A stretch of 58,422 nt of DNA from Proteiniphilum sp. UBA1403 (GTDB taxonomy: Bacteria > Bacteroidota > Bacteroidia > Bacteroidales > Dysgonomonadaceae): contig DBQD01000072.1 in assembly GCA_002305715.1 (NCBI GenBank), forward strand, positions 318 through 58,739, given 5' to 3'. Positions 18,066 to 27,423 of the stretch are shown here, in pieces. Within the stretch, counting starts at the first letter, position 1. Every line of letters starts with the position of its first letter. The notes under the pieces were generated by a model. That model searched no databases. It was not told the origin of the DNA and worked only from the letters and a program-made list of their open reading frames with translations. Made by a program: the position numbers and the translations under genes.

Positions 18066-20237
18066 ATGAAGATAATCATCATTGCAAACAGGCTCCCTGT
18101 AAGAATAGAAAGAAACGATGAAAGCTTCTCTATTGAGAGAAGTGAAGGCGGTTTAGCCACCGGGCTTGGTTCTTTAGAGACAGACACCGAAAAGTTTTGG
18201 GTTGGATGGCCAGGCATTCACACGGATGATGAAAATGAGAAAGAAACCATCACACAAGAATTACATGCGTTAAATTTTCATCCTGTATTTTTATCTGCTG
18301 AACAGATTGAGAATTATTATGAAGGTTATAGTAACAGCACCATCTGGCCACTATGTCATTACTTTTTCTCTTTTATTGCCTATAGGACCGATTTTTGGGA
18401 AGCATACAAGGAGGTAAACGCTCTCTTCTGCAAGGAGGCACTACCTTTCATTGATAACGACGATATTGTATGGGTACAGGATTATCAGCTAATGTTGTTA
18501 CCAAAGATGTTACGGGACAAAAAACCGAAAATAAGTATTGGTTACTTTCATCATATCCCCTTTCCTTCTTACGAGCTTTTCAGGGTGCTGCCTCAACGGG
18601 AAGAGATATTGGAAGGATTGCTGGGAGCCGATTTGATAGGTTTTCACACTCATGATTACATGCGTCATTTTATTAGTGCCATCTACAGGGTACTTGAACT
18701 TAATTGCACACTAGATGAGGTCATGTTAAAAGATAGAATTGTGCATGTGGACACCTTTCCAATGGGTATAAACTATGAACTTTTCCACCATGCGCCATCA
18801 CTGCCGGAGGTGAAGAAAAAAGCAGCAATGTTACGACAGCAACTTGGCGACAAAACAGTGATACTTTCAGTAGATCGGCTGGATTACAGCAAGGGGATCC
18901 TGCACCGCTTAAATGGCTTTGCCCAATTTCTACAGAATAATCCCGCATATCATAATAGGGTCTCACTGGCAATGATTGTAGTACCTTCGCGCGATAATGT
19001 GGACATATATGCTGACCTGAAAACAAAAATTGATCAATCTATTGGAGAGATTAACGGCAAATACTCCAGACTAGGATGGACTCCTATTTTTTATTTCTAC
19101 CAAAGCTTTTCATTTGAAGAGCTAATTGCCATGTACGACATAGCGAATGTGGCGTTGGTAACCCCCCTTCGCGATGGTATGAACTTGGTTGCAAAAGAGT
19201 ATCTGGCAGCAAAATCGAATGATTCCGGTGTACTCATTTTAAGTGAGATGGCAGGTGCTTCCATTGAATTGCAGGATGCCATCATTATCAACCCCAATGA
19301 TACCGATCAGATTGAAGCAGCTATCCTTCAAGCACTGAATATGCCACTTGAAGAACGGGAACAGCGACTACAGAAGATGCAGAAGAAAATATCGCATAGA
19401 AATGTAAAAAAATGGGCCAATGATTTTATCGACGAGTTGTGGTCAATCAAAACACAAAACCAGGAGATTCTACAAAAAATAGTAGGGAGACGCCAACTAA
19501 ATCAAATAAAGAGTGCTTACGACGACGCTACATCACGCCTGATACTTCTTGACTATGATGGCACGCTCTCACCATTTGTAGATAATCCTGAAAATGCAGC
19601 TCCTTCAGAGGCTCTATTGAATACAATACGGGAATTGGTAGCCGACAAAAAAAACAAAGTGGTCATTAACAGTGGTAGGAATCATCAAATTCTAGACAAG
19701 TGGTTCTCCGGTATCGAGCTCGATTTTGGTGCTGAACATGGGGTATTCTATAAAGAGAATGGGGTATGGCATAAAAACTTGCAGGAAGAGGTGATTTGGG
19801 ATGAGGAGATCATGGATATTTTGCATCACACCATCGACAAAACTCCTCGTTCTTATTTGGAGCAAAAAGAAACATCCCTTGTATTTCACTATCGCAAAGT
19901 GGATATATGGTTGGCCGATTTACGTTCACAGCAGTTAATCAATGCACTCATTGGACCTTGTAGTAGGTTGAACCTACAGATAGTTCCCGGTAATAAGATT
20001 GTGGAAATAAAGCCGTCTGACTTTAACAAAGGCAGCGAGACATTGCGCAGATTGGCGCAAGATACGTACGACTTTATCCTGGCAATAGGCGATGACACCA
20101 CCGATGAGGATATGTTCAGAGTACTACCTCCCGAAGGGATAAGTATTAAAGTGGGAAATTTCTCTCCAATAGCGAAATATCGCATTCCACTTCAATCTTC
20201 GGTAATTCCATTTCTATTGAACCTGATTAAGAGATAA
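18066..20237 (+). CDS. Bifunctional trehalose-6-phosphate synthase/phosphatase
   Basis: Makes trehalose from UDP- (or other NDP-) glucose and glucose-6-phosphate in two steps on one 723-residue polypeptide. Residues about 1-460 are a GT20 synthase (OtsA-like): IIANRLPVRIER, EGGLATGLGSLE, VWVQDYQLMLLP, GYFHHIPFPSYELFR, SVDRLDYSKGILHRLNG, and TPLRDGMNLVAKEYLA. Residues about 490-723 are a HAD-type trehalose-phosphatase (OtsB-like) with LILLDYDGTLSPF (nucleophile Asp), VINSGRN, and AIGDDTTDEDMFRVLP. Both active sites look intact. Trehalose serves as osmolyte, stress protectant or carbon store. It is convergent with a GH15 enzyme gene 69 bases away, which may break down trehalose or a related glucan. 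Confidence 0.93.
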   Translation: MKIIIIANRLPVRIERNDESFSIERSEGGLATGLGSLETDTEKFWVGWPGIHTDDENEKETITQELHALNFHPVFLSAEQIENYYEGYSNSTIWPLCHYFFSFIAYRTDFWEAYKEVNALFCKEALPFIDNDDIVWVQDYQLMLLPKMLRDKKPKISIGYFHHIPFPSYELFRVLPQREEILEGLLGADLIGFHTHDYMRHFISAIYRVLELNCTLDEVMLKDRIVHVDTFPMGINYELFHHAPSLPEVKKKAAMLRQQLGDKTVILSVDRLDYSKGILHRLNGFAQFLQNNPAYHNRVSLAMIVVPSRDNVDIYADLKTKIDQSIGEINGKYSRLGWTPIFYFYQSFSFEELIAMYDIANVALVTPLRDGMNLVAKEYLAAKSNDSGVLILSEMAGASIELQDAIIINPNDTDQIEAAILQALNMPLEEREQRLQKMQKKISHRNVKKWANDFIDELWSIKTQNQEILQKIVGRRQLNQIKSAYDDATSRLILLDYDGTLSPFVDNPENAAPSEALLNTIRELVADKKNKVVINSGRNHQILDKWFSGIELDFGAEHGVFYKENGVWHKNLQEEVIWDEEIMDILHHTIDKTPRSYLEQKETSLVFHYRKVDIWLADLRSQQLINALIGPCSRLNLQIVPGNKIVEIKPSDFNKGSETLRRLAQDTYDFILAIGDDTTDEDMFRVLPPEGISIKVGNFSPIAKYRIPLQSSVIPFLLNLIKR

Positions 20238-20306
20238 CCCCTCATGTTTCTTTTAATCCCATATAGGTTGATTGGGTATTTGCCACCCACAATACCGGTG
20301 CGACGA

Positions 20307-22106
20307 TCAAGGACGAATGAATTTTGAAAGCTGTTTCTCTTCGGAAAAGAGTACCGCTGTATTGATAAAAGCTAAATGGGAATATGCCTGCGGAAAGTTC
20401 CCCAGTTGTCGTTTAGTCTTGAAATCGAGATCTTCACTGTATAAACCCACATGATTGGAATATGATATCATCATCTCGAAGAGTTCTTTTGCTTCTTGCT
20501 GTTCTCCAATCATAAAGAGTGCCTCTATCAACCAAAACGTACATATGGTAAACGATGATGTAGGTACACCAAAATCATCTTCAGCCTTGTAACGATACAT
20601 CAGTCCTTCGTGATAGAGGTGCTTCTTGATGGCTTTCACTGTTTTAACATATCGCTCATTTTCAGGCTCAATGAAATCATAGAATTGCATCAGCAATAAC
20701 GATGAATCGTAATCGGTATTATCATATGCCTGTGTGAAAGATCCTACCTCCTCATTCCATCCCTTTTCATGTATTTCTTTCTTCATCACGTCTGCTTCAC
20801 AACGCCACTTATCTGCATAAAAATCTTTATTCAGAAGCTCCGCAATCAATGAGGCCCTATCAACCGCCACCCAGCTCATCACCTTAGAGAAGACAAAATG
20901 TTTTTCTTTGGTACGATATTCCCAAATGCTTCGGTCGGGCTTCTGCCATGAGTTCAGCACGGTACGTACCAAGTTTCTTACAATTTCCCAAATCTCTTCT
21001 ACCTCATCGAGTGTACCTGGAAAGTAGAGATAGTATTTATAGATAACATCCATGAGGTACCCTATAGAATCGTTCTGCATCTGGTAATATGCAGCATTCC
21101 CTATTCTTACAGGAAATGAATTTTCATACCCACTTAAATGGGAAAATACCTCTTCGGTAAGATCACGTTCACCCCTGATGCCATACATGATTTGAATTGA
21201 CTCGTTTCGGGATGATTTTAATATGTTTTTCACAAATCCGATAAACCGTCCTGCTGCATTTTTCTGCTTCATGAACAAAAGTGTGTCTATCGACATAGAG
21301 GCATCACGCAACCAGCAGTAGCGGTAATCCCAGTTCCTTTCTTCTCCAATAGTTTCAGGAAGGCTTGTGGTGACAGCCGCCAGCATGGCACCTGAATCTT
21401 GATAAGACAACAACTTCAACACCAGAAGGCTTCTCTGGATCATGTCGTTATACTGTCTGTAATGTCGAGAACGATTTGTAAAGTTGAGCCAATAAACCTT
21501 GGTACGTTCATATTCAAGCAGCATCCGTTGGATATCTACGGTCACCAGTTTCTGGTTAAATGTTAAAAGGAAGAAATGATGATCTGTAAGTTCAATCTCA
21601 TCCCGGTTGAGGATTTTCTCTATATCCATACTGGTGTAGAGATAGACTTTATCTTCCTTGTTTTGTTCCGAATATGTTTTGATATAATTTTTGGCTACAA
21701 TTTCATGTTCTACTCTCTCTCGAGCATAATTGAATTGAGGATTGTATATTACACGAACCGTGGGCTGCCCTTTTATTACACGAATATACCGATGAATCTC
21801 GGGAGGCATATAATATTGCAATTCTTCTGTCCGGTAGCGAGGCATATAGTCGAAGACAATGAAAGCATGTTGTGGAGATTCAAATCGTGTTAGAAGAATA
21901 TTGGTATGGCCATGATAATTTTGAGTGATGCGGTAGTCGTCCGATACTTCAAAATGAAAACTACCACCCTTTTTATCATCCAGTAATTTCGCAAAAATAG
22001 AAGGAGAGTCGAAGTCGGGCAAACAAAGCCAGTCGATACTTCCTCTCTTAGACACCAAAGCTGCCGTCCTACAATTGCCAATTATTCCATAGTCCAGGTT
22101 ATTCAT
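20307..22106 (-). CDS. Glycoside hydrolase family 15 protein (glucoamylase/trehalase type)
   Basis: A 599-residue cytosolic protein (no signal peptide) of the prokaryotic GH15 type. The N-terminal beta-sandwich, about residues 1-230, begins NLDYGIIGNCRTAALVSKRGSIDWLCLPDFDSPSIFA, a family hallmark. The (alpha/alpha)6 barrel carries GEERNWDYRYCWLRDASMSIDTL, IMYGIRGERDLTE, and the late GNFPQAYSHLAFINTAV. Family members cleave alpha-glucosides; some bacterial ones are trehalases. Convergence with the trehalose-synthesis fusion supports a trehalose or maltooligosaccharide role, but this is inference from context only. Confidence 0.88.
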   Translation of the reverse strand: MNNLDYGIIGNCRTAALVSKRGSIDWLCLPDFDSPSIFAKLLDDKKGGSFHFEVSDDYRITQNYHGHTNILLTRFESPQHAFIVFDYMPRYRTEELQYYMPPEIHRYIRVIKGQPTVRVIYNPQFNYARERVEHEIVAKNYIKTYSEQNKEDKVYLYTSMDIEKILNRDEIELTDHHFFLLTFNQKLVTVDIQRMLLEYERTKVYWLNFTNRSRHYRQYNDMIQRSLLVLKLLSYQDSGAMLAAVTTSLPETIGEERNWDYRYCWLRDASMSIDTLLFMKQKNAAGRFIGFVKNILKSSRNESIQIMYGIRGERDLTEEVFSHLSGYENSFPVRIGNAAYYQMQNDSIGYLMDVIYKYYLYFPGTLDEVEEIWEIVRNLVRTVLNSWQKPDRSIWEYRTKEKHFVFSKVMSWVAVDRASLIAELLNKDFYADKWRCEADVMKKEIHEKGWNEEVGSFTQAYDNTDYDSSLLLMQFYDFIEPENERYVKTVKAIKKHLYHEGLMYRYKAEDDFGVPTSSFTICTFWLIEALFMIGEQQEAKELFEMMISYSNHVGLYSEDLDFKTKRQLGNFPQAYSHLAFINTAVLFSEEKQLSKFIRP

Positions 22107-22275
22107 TTCACTAGTGATTTTTAGCTGAGGACAACATAAAAATTTCAGACTAACAACACAGAGTGTAACGCAATCATCCGTTTTTATTTGAAATCCCAGA
22201 ATTTGTTAATACTTGAAAGACAAAGATAAAACCCTTCTGATGATTTCCCTGTATTCGTCAAATAAAAATAGTTAA

Positions 22276-23319
22276 TTAGCGTCGTACAGTCATTTCACCC
22301 CGTAGTGAAACCTGCATTTGGTGTCTTACAGCCTCGGGAGAGAGATCAGATCCAAGTAGAGACATCAACTTAGTCAATGCAGCTTCAGTGGTGATATCAC
22401 ATCCACTCACCACACCCAACTTCTGGAGCTGCTGACCATTCTCATAACGTTGCATCTCCACACTTCCGTACAGACATTGCGTCACATTCACCAAGACGAT
22501 ACCTCGGTCGATAGCATTCTTCAATAGTTCGATGAACTCGGGCATACGAGGCGAGTTTCCGGTGCCAAAGGTTTCAATAATCATTCCACGCAGCCCTGGG
22601 ATATTCAGGTTTGCACGAACAACTTCCGTTGAAATGCCTGGAAATAGTTTCAGCACCACCACATTCGAATCCATCCCATAATTAAAGCGGATCGGTTTGC
22701 TATAATCCGGCTTAAGAATAGAATTATCATTGTAACGGATATTCAATCCAGCCTCCGCCAAACTGGGATAATTGGGACTTTTGAAAGCCGTGAAATGATG
22801 CGCATTGTATTTTGTTGTTCGGTTCCCCCGCATTAACAGATTTTGCATATACACCGATAACTCCGGTACTATTGGATTTCCGTTTTCTTTTTTATCAGCC
22901 GCAATCTCGAGTGCTGTAATCAGATTTTCCTTTCCATCTGTGCGTAACTTGCCGATGGGTAGTTGAGAACCGGTCAGAATCACCGGCTTCGTTAGATTTT
23001 CTAACATAAAACTCAAGGCCGATGCCGTATAGGCCATTGTATCGGTACCATGAAGGATGACAAACCCATCGTAAAACTCATAATTCTCCTCAATCACTTT
23101 ACCAATCTGTTGCCAAATAAATGGAGACATGTCAGAAGAATCGATTGGTGGATCAAATAGATAGGAATCTACCTGAAACTTCAGTCGTTTAATTTCCGGC
23201 ATAAATGATCGTAAATGACTGAAATTAAATGGCTCCAAAGCCCCAGTCTCCGGATTCTCCACCATCCCGATGGTTCCTCCGGTATATATCAATAAAACCC
23301 TTGCATTGCTGTCTATCAT
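22276..23319 (-). CDS. ansA: L-asparaginase, type I
   Basis: Hydrolyses L-asparagine to aspartate and ammonia in the cytosol. The 347-residue chain has the two catalytic threonine blocks: LLIYTGGTIGMVENP with the nucleophile Thr, and FVILHGTDTMAYTASALSFM with the second Thr-Asp. VILTGSQLPIG and VLVNVTQCLYGSVEMQRYENG are further family motifs. There is no signal peptide, which favours the low-affinity cytosolic type I enzyme. The start is the ATG at 23319; an upstream TTG frame adds three residues. The next gene (OsmC) is divergent. Confidence 0.93.
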   Translation of the reverse strand: MIDSNARVLLIYTGGTIGMVENPETGALEPFNFSHLRSFMPEIKRLKFQVDSYLFDPPIDSSDMSPFIWQQIGKVIEENYEFYDGFVILHGTDTMAYTASALSFMLENLTKPVILTGSQLPIGKLRTDGKENLITALEIAADKKENGNPIVPELSVYMQNLLMRGNRTTKYNAHHFTAFKSPNYPSLAEAGLNIRYNDNSILKPDYSKPIRFNYGMDSNVVVLKLFPGISTEVVRANLNIPGLRGMIIETFGTGNSPRMPEFIELLKNAIDRGIVLVNVTQCLYGSVEMQRYENGQQLQKLGVVSGCDITTEAALTKLMSLLGSDLSPEAVRHQMQVSLRGEMTVRR

Positions 23320-23340
23320 ATTAACCAAAATTTAACGCTA

Positions 23341-23369
23341 CAAATATACCAATTTGTAAACAATTTGGT
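23341..23369 (-). promoter_or_regulatory. Candidate ansA -7 box with overlapping palindrome
   Basis: On the minus strand TATATTTG (23348-23341) fits TAnnTTTG. Just upstream lies an imperfect inverted repeat, ACCAAATTG-TTTA-CAAATTGGT (23369-23348), 8 of 9 bases matched, placed where a regulator would block or contact RNA polymerase. Confidence 0.4.
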
Positions 23370-23519
23370 TTCCTTTTGCTATAATTTCTATGCAAAACAG
23401 CCAAACATCTGAAACAGATTTCTCTTCATACCCCCTCTTTCACCCCAACGAACCAAACTGTCTCATAATTGTTTAAATGAACAGAAATAGATAAATCATT
23501 AATTTTATAAAACTTTCTT

Positions 23520-23942
23520 ATGGCAACCCATACAATTCAAACTATCTGGAGAGAGAATAATATTTTTGATACAGACCTCGATGGCCATACTGTTACCATC
23601 GATATTCCGGAAACATCGGGAGGCAACAATACTGGTCCAACTCCAAAAAAGCTTCTTTTGGTAGCAGCAGCGGGATGCACGGGACTCGATGTGATTGAAA
23701 TTGCACGCAAAATGCGCATTAATATAAAGAAATTCGATGTACGTATCGATGCAGAAGTGGCCGAAGAGCATCCCAAACAATATACATCATTGAAAGTGTT
23801 CTACGAGTTTGAAGGAGACAATCTACCCAAAGAAAAACTAGAGAGAGCCTGTAAATTGTCTTTCGATACCTATTGCGGTGTACTGGCCATGTATAAGAAA
23901 GCTGTGCCTGTATCGTTCGAGGTTGTTATTCAAAACGCATAA
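23520..23942 (+). CDS. OsmC family peroxiredoxin-like protein
   Basis: OsmC/Ohr-like proteins reduce organic hydroperoxides through two cysteines. The 140-residue chain carries the likely peroxidatic C53 (AAAGCTGLDVIEIARKM) and resolving C119 (SFDTYCGVLAMYKK), with an extra C111. The N-terminus TIQTIWRENNIFDTDLDGHT and the GGNNTGPTPKKLLLVAAAGC block are typical of the YhfA-like subgroup, whose exact substrate is unclear. It is cytosolic. The start ATG lies 200 bases from the divergent asparaginase gene, and pgk follows in the same direction with its own promoter candidate. Confidence 0.9.
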   Translation: MATHTIQTIWRENNIFDTDLDGHTVTIDIPETSGGNNTGPTPKKLLLVAAAGCTGLDVIEIARKMRINIKKFDVRIDAEVAEEHPKQYTSLKVFYEFEGDNLPKEKLERACKLSFDTYCGVLAMYKKAVPVSFEVVIQNA

Positions 23943-23982
23943 ATTTTCGCCAATTATTACGGAAAAAATTCCATATATTTCC

Positions 23983-23990
23983 TACCTTTG
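23983..23990 (+). promoter_or_regulatory. Candidate -7 box for pgk
   Basis: TACCTTTG followed by C fits TAnnTTTG, 40 bases before the pgk ATG at 24031. No exact -33 box is seen. Confidence 0.5.
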
Positions 23991-24030
23991 CAAACTATTT
24001 CGAATTACACTTCATAAATATATACTGACT

Positions 24031-25293
24031 ATGCAAACAATGGATTCTTTTAATTTTGCCGGTAAGAAGGCATTCGTGCGCGTGGATTTCAATGTGCCTC
24101 TCGATGAGAATTTCAATATCACGGATGACACTCGCATTCGTGCAGCTATCCCTACTTTGAAAAAGATTCTGAAAGATGGTGGTAGCCTGATCATTGGATC
24201 ACATCTTGGCCGTCCGAAAGGAGTAACCGATAAATATTCACTCAAACACATTCTTCCGCGTGTATCGGAATTGTTGGAAGTGGATGTACAATTTGCAGAC
24301 GATTGCATTGGTGTAGAAACCGAAGCAAAAGCCGCAGTTTTGCGACCGGGAGAGGCTCTTTTACTGGAAAACCTTCGCTTTTATGCTGAGGAAGAAGGTA
24401 AGCCCCGTGGAGTTGCTGAAGATGCAACCGCAGAAGAGATTGCTGCCGCAAAGAAAGCAGTGAAAGAATCACAAAAGGAGTTTACAAAAAAGCTGGCTTC
24501 ATATGCCGATGTATATGTAAATGATGCATTCGGTACAGCCCACAGGGCACACGCCTCCACTGCACTGATTGCTGACTATTTCGATGCTGATCACAAACTG
24601 TTTGGTTACCTCTTGCAAAACGAGATCACTGCAGTTGAGAAGGTGATGAAAGAAACCGAACGTCCTTTCACAGCTATCATGGGTGGTTCTAAAGTATCCA
24701 GCAAAATTGAAATCATCCAGAACCTACTCGATAAAGTAGACAACCTAATTCTTGCAGGTGGTATGACGTATACATTTTCAAAAGCATTCGGTGGTAACAT
24801 TGGTACCTCAATTGTGGAAGATGACAAACTCGACCTTGCAAAAGAACTTGTGGAAATGGCAAAAACAAAAGGTGTAAATCTCGTACTTGCCACAGACGCC
24901 AAAATTGGCGATGCATTCAGCAACGATGCCAACACCAACTTTGCTCCTGTAAAGGATATTCCTGAAGGATGGGAAGGACTCGATATTGGTCCTGAATCAG
25001 AAAAGACATTCACCGAGGTTATCAAAAACTCAAAAACTATCCTTTGGAATGGCCCCGTGGGTGTATTTGAATTCGACAATTTCGCAAACGGATCACGTGC
25101 AGTATCGGAAGCCATTGTAGCTGCAACTGAAAAAGGTGCTTTCTCTCTTGTGGGAGGTGGTGACTCAGTTGCTTGCGTTAATAAGTTTGGCCATGCCGAC
25201 AAAGTGTCGTACGTTTCCACTGGTGGTGGTGCTCTTCTCGAGATGATTGAAGGCAAAGTGCTTCCAGGTGTTAAAGCAATAAGAGGATATTAA
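24031..25293 (+). CDS. pgk: Phosphoglycerate kinase
   Basis: Transfers the acyl phosphate of 1,3-bisphosphoglycerate to ADP in glycolysis. The 420-residue chain starts at MQTMDSFNFAGKKAFVRVDFNVPLDE; the frame extends 51 residues upstream through the end of the OsmC gene, which I reject. Typical motifs: RVDFNVPLD, SHLGRPKG, LLLENLRFY, YVNDAFGTAHRAHAST, IMGGSKVSSKIEIIQNLL, ILAGGMTYTFSKA, LWNGPVGVFEFDNFANG, and the ATP-site SLVGGGDSVACVN. Length is normal. A strong hairpin follows. Confidence 0.96.
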   Translation: MQTMDSFNFAGKKAFVRVDFNVPLDENFNITDDTRIRAAIPTLKKILKDGGSLIIGSHLGRPKGVTDKYSLKHILPRVSELLEVDVQFADDCIGVETEAKAAVLRPGEALLLENLRFYAEEEGKPRGVAEDATAEEIAAAKKAVKESQKEFTKKLASYADVYVNDAFGTAHRAHASTALIADYFDADHKLFGYLLQNEITAVEKVMKETERPFTAIMGGSKVSSKIEIIQNLLDKVDNLILAGGMTYTFSKAFGGNIGTSIVEDDKLDLAKELVEMAKTKGVNLVLATDAKIGDAFSNDANTNFAPVKDIPEGWEGLDIGPESEKTFTEVIKNSKTILWNGPVGVFEFDNFANGSRAVSEAIVAATEKGAFSLVGGGDSVACVNKFGHADKVSYVSTGGGALLEMIEGKVLPGVKAIRGY

Positions 25294-25328
25294 TACTTAA
25301 CAAAGACGAAAAGTCAATACTACCAACG

Positions 25329-25361
25329 GGGGGGTGGGTCATTTAATTGAACCCACCCCCC
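25329..25361 (+). terminator. Terminator after pgk
   Basis: An 11-bp perfect stem (GGGGGGTGGGT with ACCCACCCCCC) around an 11-base AT-rich loop, then ATTCTTTGG. It could also serve the convergent CotH-type gene. Confidence 0.75.
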
Positions 25362-25418
25362 ATTCTTTGGTATGATAAATTAGGAAAATCTTTTTCTAAA
25401 CACCTCAGCTATGTCAAG

Positions 25419-27233
25419 CTAAAAGCCACTTACATAGGTATCGATATAATAAGCCCTACCCTCTAGCCAGCTCTTCAGCTGATTTATCTTGGCCGGATAA
25501 TTGGTTGTGCCAGGATAATTGGAAGACTGTTTCCAGGTCTGATAATCATTCATTTGCGAATCGGTCATATGAGCCGCATAGAAGTCAATATACTCTAACA
25601 AAAAGGGGAACTTCTCTGTTCTAAACTTTTGCCAGGTAACTTTATACAACGCCCTGAACTCCGGATCTTCCAAGAAACGACTGAAGAAGGTGAACCCTGT
25701 TGAGCTGGAGCCAAGCTTACGGAACAATGGATTGGTTGTACTGGTGAAATGCACTCCTTTACCTTCGTAATCGAAAGCCCAATCGAAGTCCCAAATTGGT
25801 CCCATGAAATATTTACCCTCTGCATCTTTATACATATAGGTACTCTTTGGGTGATTGATCTCCATATTTTGTGTCAAGTTATAGGTGATCAGGTATTTCA
25901 CCAGCGACTCAACATCTATGTAATCCTTGTAGTTGCTTGCAGGGAAAAGAGGAGAAGCCACTGTCTGTTCGAACTGATTAAAATCACTTTTAATTTTCTG
26001 AAAGAGCTCATCCCTCTCCACACCATCAAAATCGCTCAGGTCGGGATCCTTGATCATAACAGGAAGAGCATAACTGTTCGATATAAATTGATAATCCTCA
26101 TCGTAATTGATATCCAACTCCAGCAGCACCCCTTTCTCCTTGTGAATATCGACTCTACTCTTCGATCGTTCCACCTGTTCGGTCAGCATGTAACTACCGG
26201 CATACGTTCCATTGATGGTCACATTCACCGGTATGGCATGGTTGGTAAATCTTAACTCCAGCAACTCCCCAATCTTAAACGCCACGGCATTCATCATCAA
26301 GGTTGGATCGAGATAATTTGCCAATAAAACCCAATCCTTCTCTGGGGCAAGATTCAGGATAGAGGCATCCTCATCCAGCTTCAAACGGTAGGGTTTCTTA
26401 GGTAGTCCCCATGTAGAGTTTCCTCTACCCCTTATGCGCGTTCTACCTGTGAAGTCACTGCCCCATCCATTTGCCGTAACCACTAGGTCTGCATAAATGT
26501 AATCAACTTTCGATACGATCGGTGCATTTTGATCGGTCTTTATCTCGATGTGAGGAATAGGAGAACTCCAGCTTACCGATACCGTATAACTTTTCTTCAC
26601 CCCTTTTTCAGAAATGAGCGTATAGGTAACACTCTGAGTGAAATCGTTCATTGTTATGCCATTTTTCTGAGCGATACCCTTCACTAATACTTCTGCAGCA
26701 TCCGTTTCAAAAGTTGCCACCAGATTTCTGGTAATTGAAGGCATCACAAACTCAATCACGTCTCCCGAGATTACACCCGAATAGTCTCGTGTTAACAGGG
26801 TATTATTTTCTTTGAGAAAAGCAAACGAAGAAAAACTAATCTCCGAATCACTCACCTTCACCACTTTAATCTGGTAATCGATTCTGGATCCTTTATCTGT
26901 GACAATCGAATATACTAAGGGTTTTGAAAAATCGTTCACCGTAACACCCGGTATCTGGCGCTCATCACCCACATACACCGAACCGCCTTGTCTTAAAAAT
27001 GAAGCTACGAGCTTCGTAAGATCCAATTGGTCCGACACCTCCAATGTAATGGTTTGCCCCTCAATTGTTCCCACAATATCTTTTTCGATGAGATTGGGAT
27101 TATCTGATGCCTTGATCAGGAATTCAACAAAATAATTCTCTTGACTATCAACATTATCTTCTTCACAACCGGTAAAAATGAGAGAGAGAAAAAAAGAGAT
27201 CAAAAAAAGGATGTAGTAAATGGATCTATTCAT
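25419..27233 (-). CDS. CotH-kinase-like lipoprotein with two N-terminal beta domains
   Basis: A 604-residue exported lipoprotein. The signal ends at a lipobox, SLIFTGC, with Cys23, followed by the acidic EEDN that in Bacteroidota tends to direct lipoproteins to the cell surface. Two related beta domains follow (about residues 35-125 and 130-225, each ending in a PxVxYxIxxxxGxxxxYxVxV pattern, like DUF5018 domains). The remainder is CotH-like: PYRLKLDEDASILNLAPEKDWVLLANY, GTYAGSYMLTEQVERSKSRVDIH, and IWDFDWAFDYEG with the metal-binding Asp pair. CotH of Bacillus spores is an atypical protein kinase; Bacteroidota homologues are largely unstudied. The start at 27233 is chosen by the signal peptide. 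It is divergent from pheT. Confidence 0.82.
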   Translation of the reverse strand: MNRSIYYILFLISFFLSLIFTGCEEDNVDSQENYFVEFLIKASDNPNLIEKDIVGTIEGQTITLEVSDQLDLTKLVASFLRQGGSVYVGDERQIPGVTVNDFSKPLVYSIVTDKGSRIDYQIKVVKVSDSEISFSSFAFLKENNTLLTRDYSGVISGDVIEFVMPSITRNLVATFETDAAEVLVKGIAQKNGITMNDFTQSVTYTLISEKGVKKSYTVSVSWSSPIPHIEIKTDQNAPIVSKVDYIYADLVVTANGWGSDFTGRTRIRGRGNSTWGLPKKPYRLKLDEDASILNLAPEKDWVLLANYLDPTLMMNAVAFKIGELLELRFTNHAIPVNVTINGTYAGSYMLTEQVERSKSRVDIHKEKGVLLELDINYDEDYQFISNSYALPVMIKDPDLSDFDGVERDELFQKIKSDFNQFEQTVASPLFPASNYKDYIDVESLVKYLITYNLTQNMEINHPKSTYMYKDAEGKYFMGPIWDFDWAFDYEGKGVHFTSTTNPLFRKLGSSSTGFTFFSRFLEDPEFRALYKVTWQKFRTEKFPFLLEYIDFYAAHMTDSQMNDYQTWKQSSNYPGTTNYPAKINQLKSWLEGRAYYIDTYVSGF

Positions 27234-27359
27234 GTCTGTGGTATTAATAAATTTTAAATGATTATGCCCAAAGATAGTGAAAATATGAATCCCCTCCATA
27301 ATCTATCTACTAGGAAAAGGGAAAATAGCGGTTGACTGTGTAATATCATCATTTTTTTG

Positions 27360-27367
27360 TAATTTTG
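27360..27367 (+). promoter_or_regulatory. Candidate -7 box for pheT
   Basis: TAATTTTG fits TAnnTTTG, 56 bases before the pheT ATG. A TTG at 27332-27334 is 25 bases upstream, somewhat too far for a standard -33 box. Confidence 0.4.
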
Positions 27368-27423
27368 GCCTCAATTTCAAACAGAACAGCATAGTCTGAT
27401 CATTCTGATTCAATCTTACCATA

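Noticed and set aside
17839..18069. 76-codon open frame in front of the trehalose gene
   Set aside because: No family pattern, cysteine- and aromatic-rich in an irregular way, and it overlaps the nifJ promoter and the start of the next gene.
24606..25256. 216-codon minus-strand frame opposite pgk
   Set aside because: A reverse-frame shadow of the conserved pgk core, rich in Ser, Pro and Thr as expected for a complement frame.
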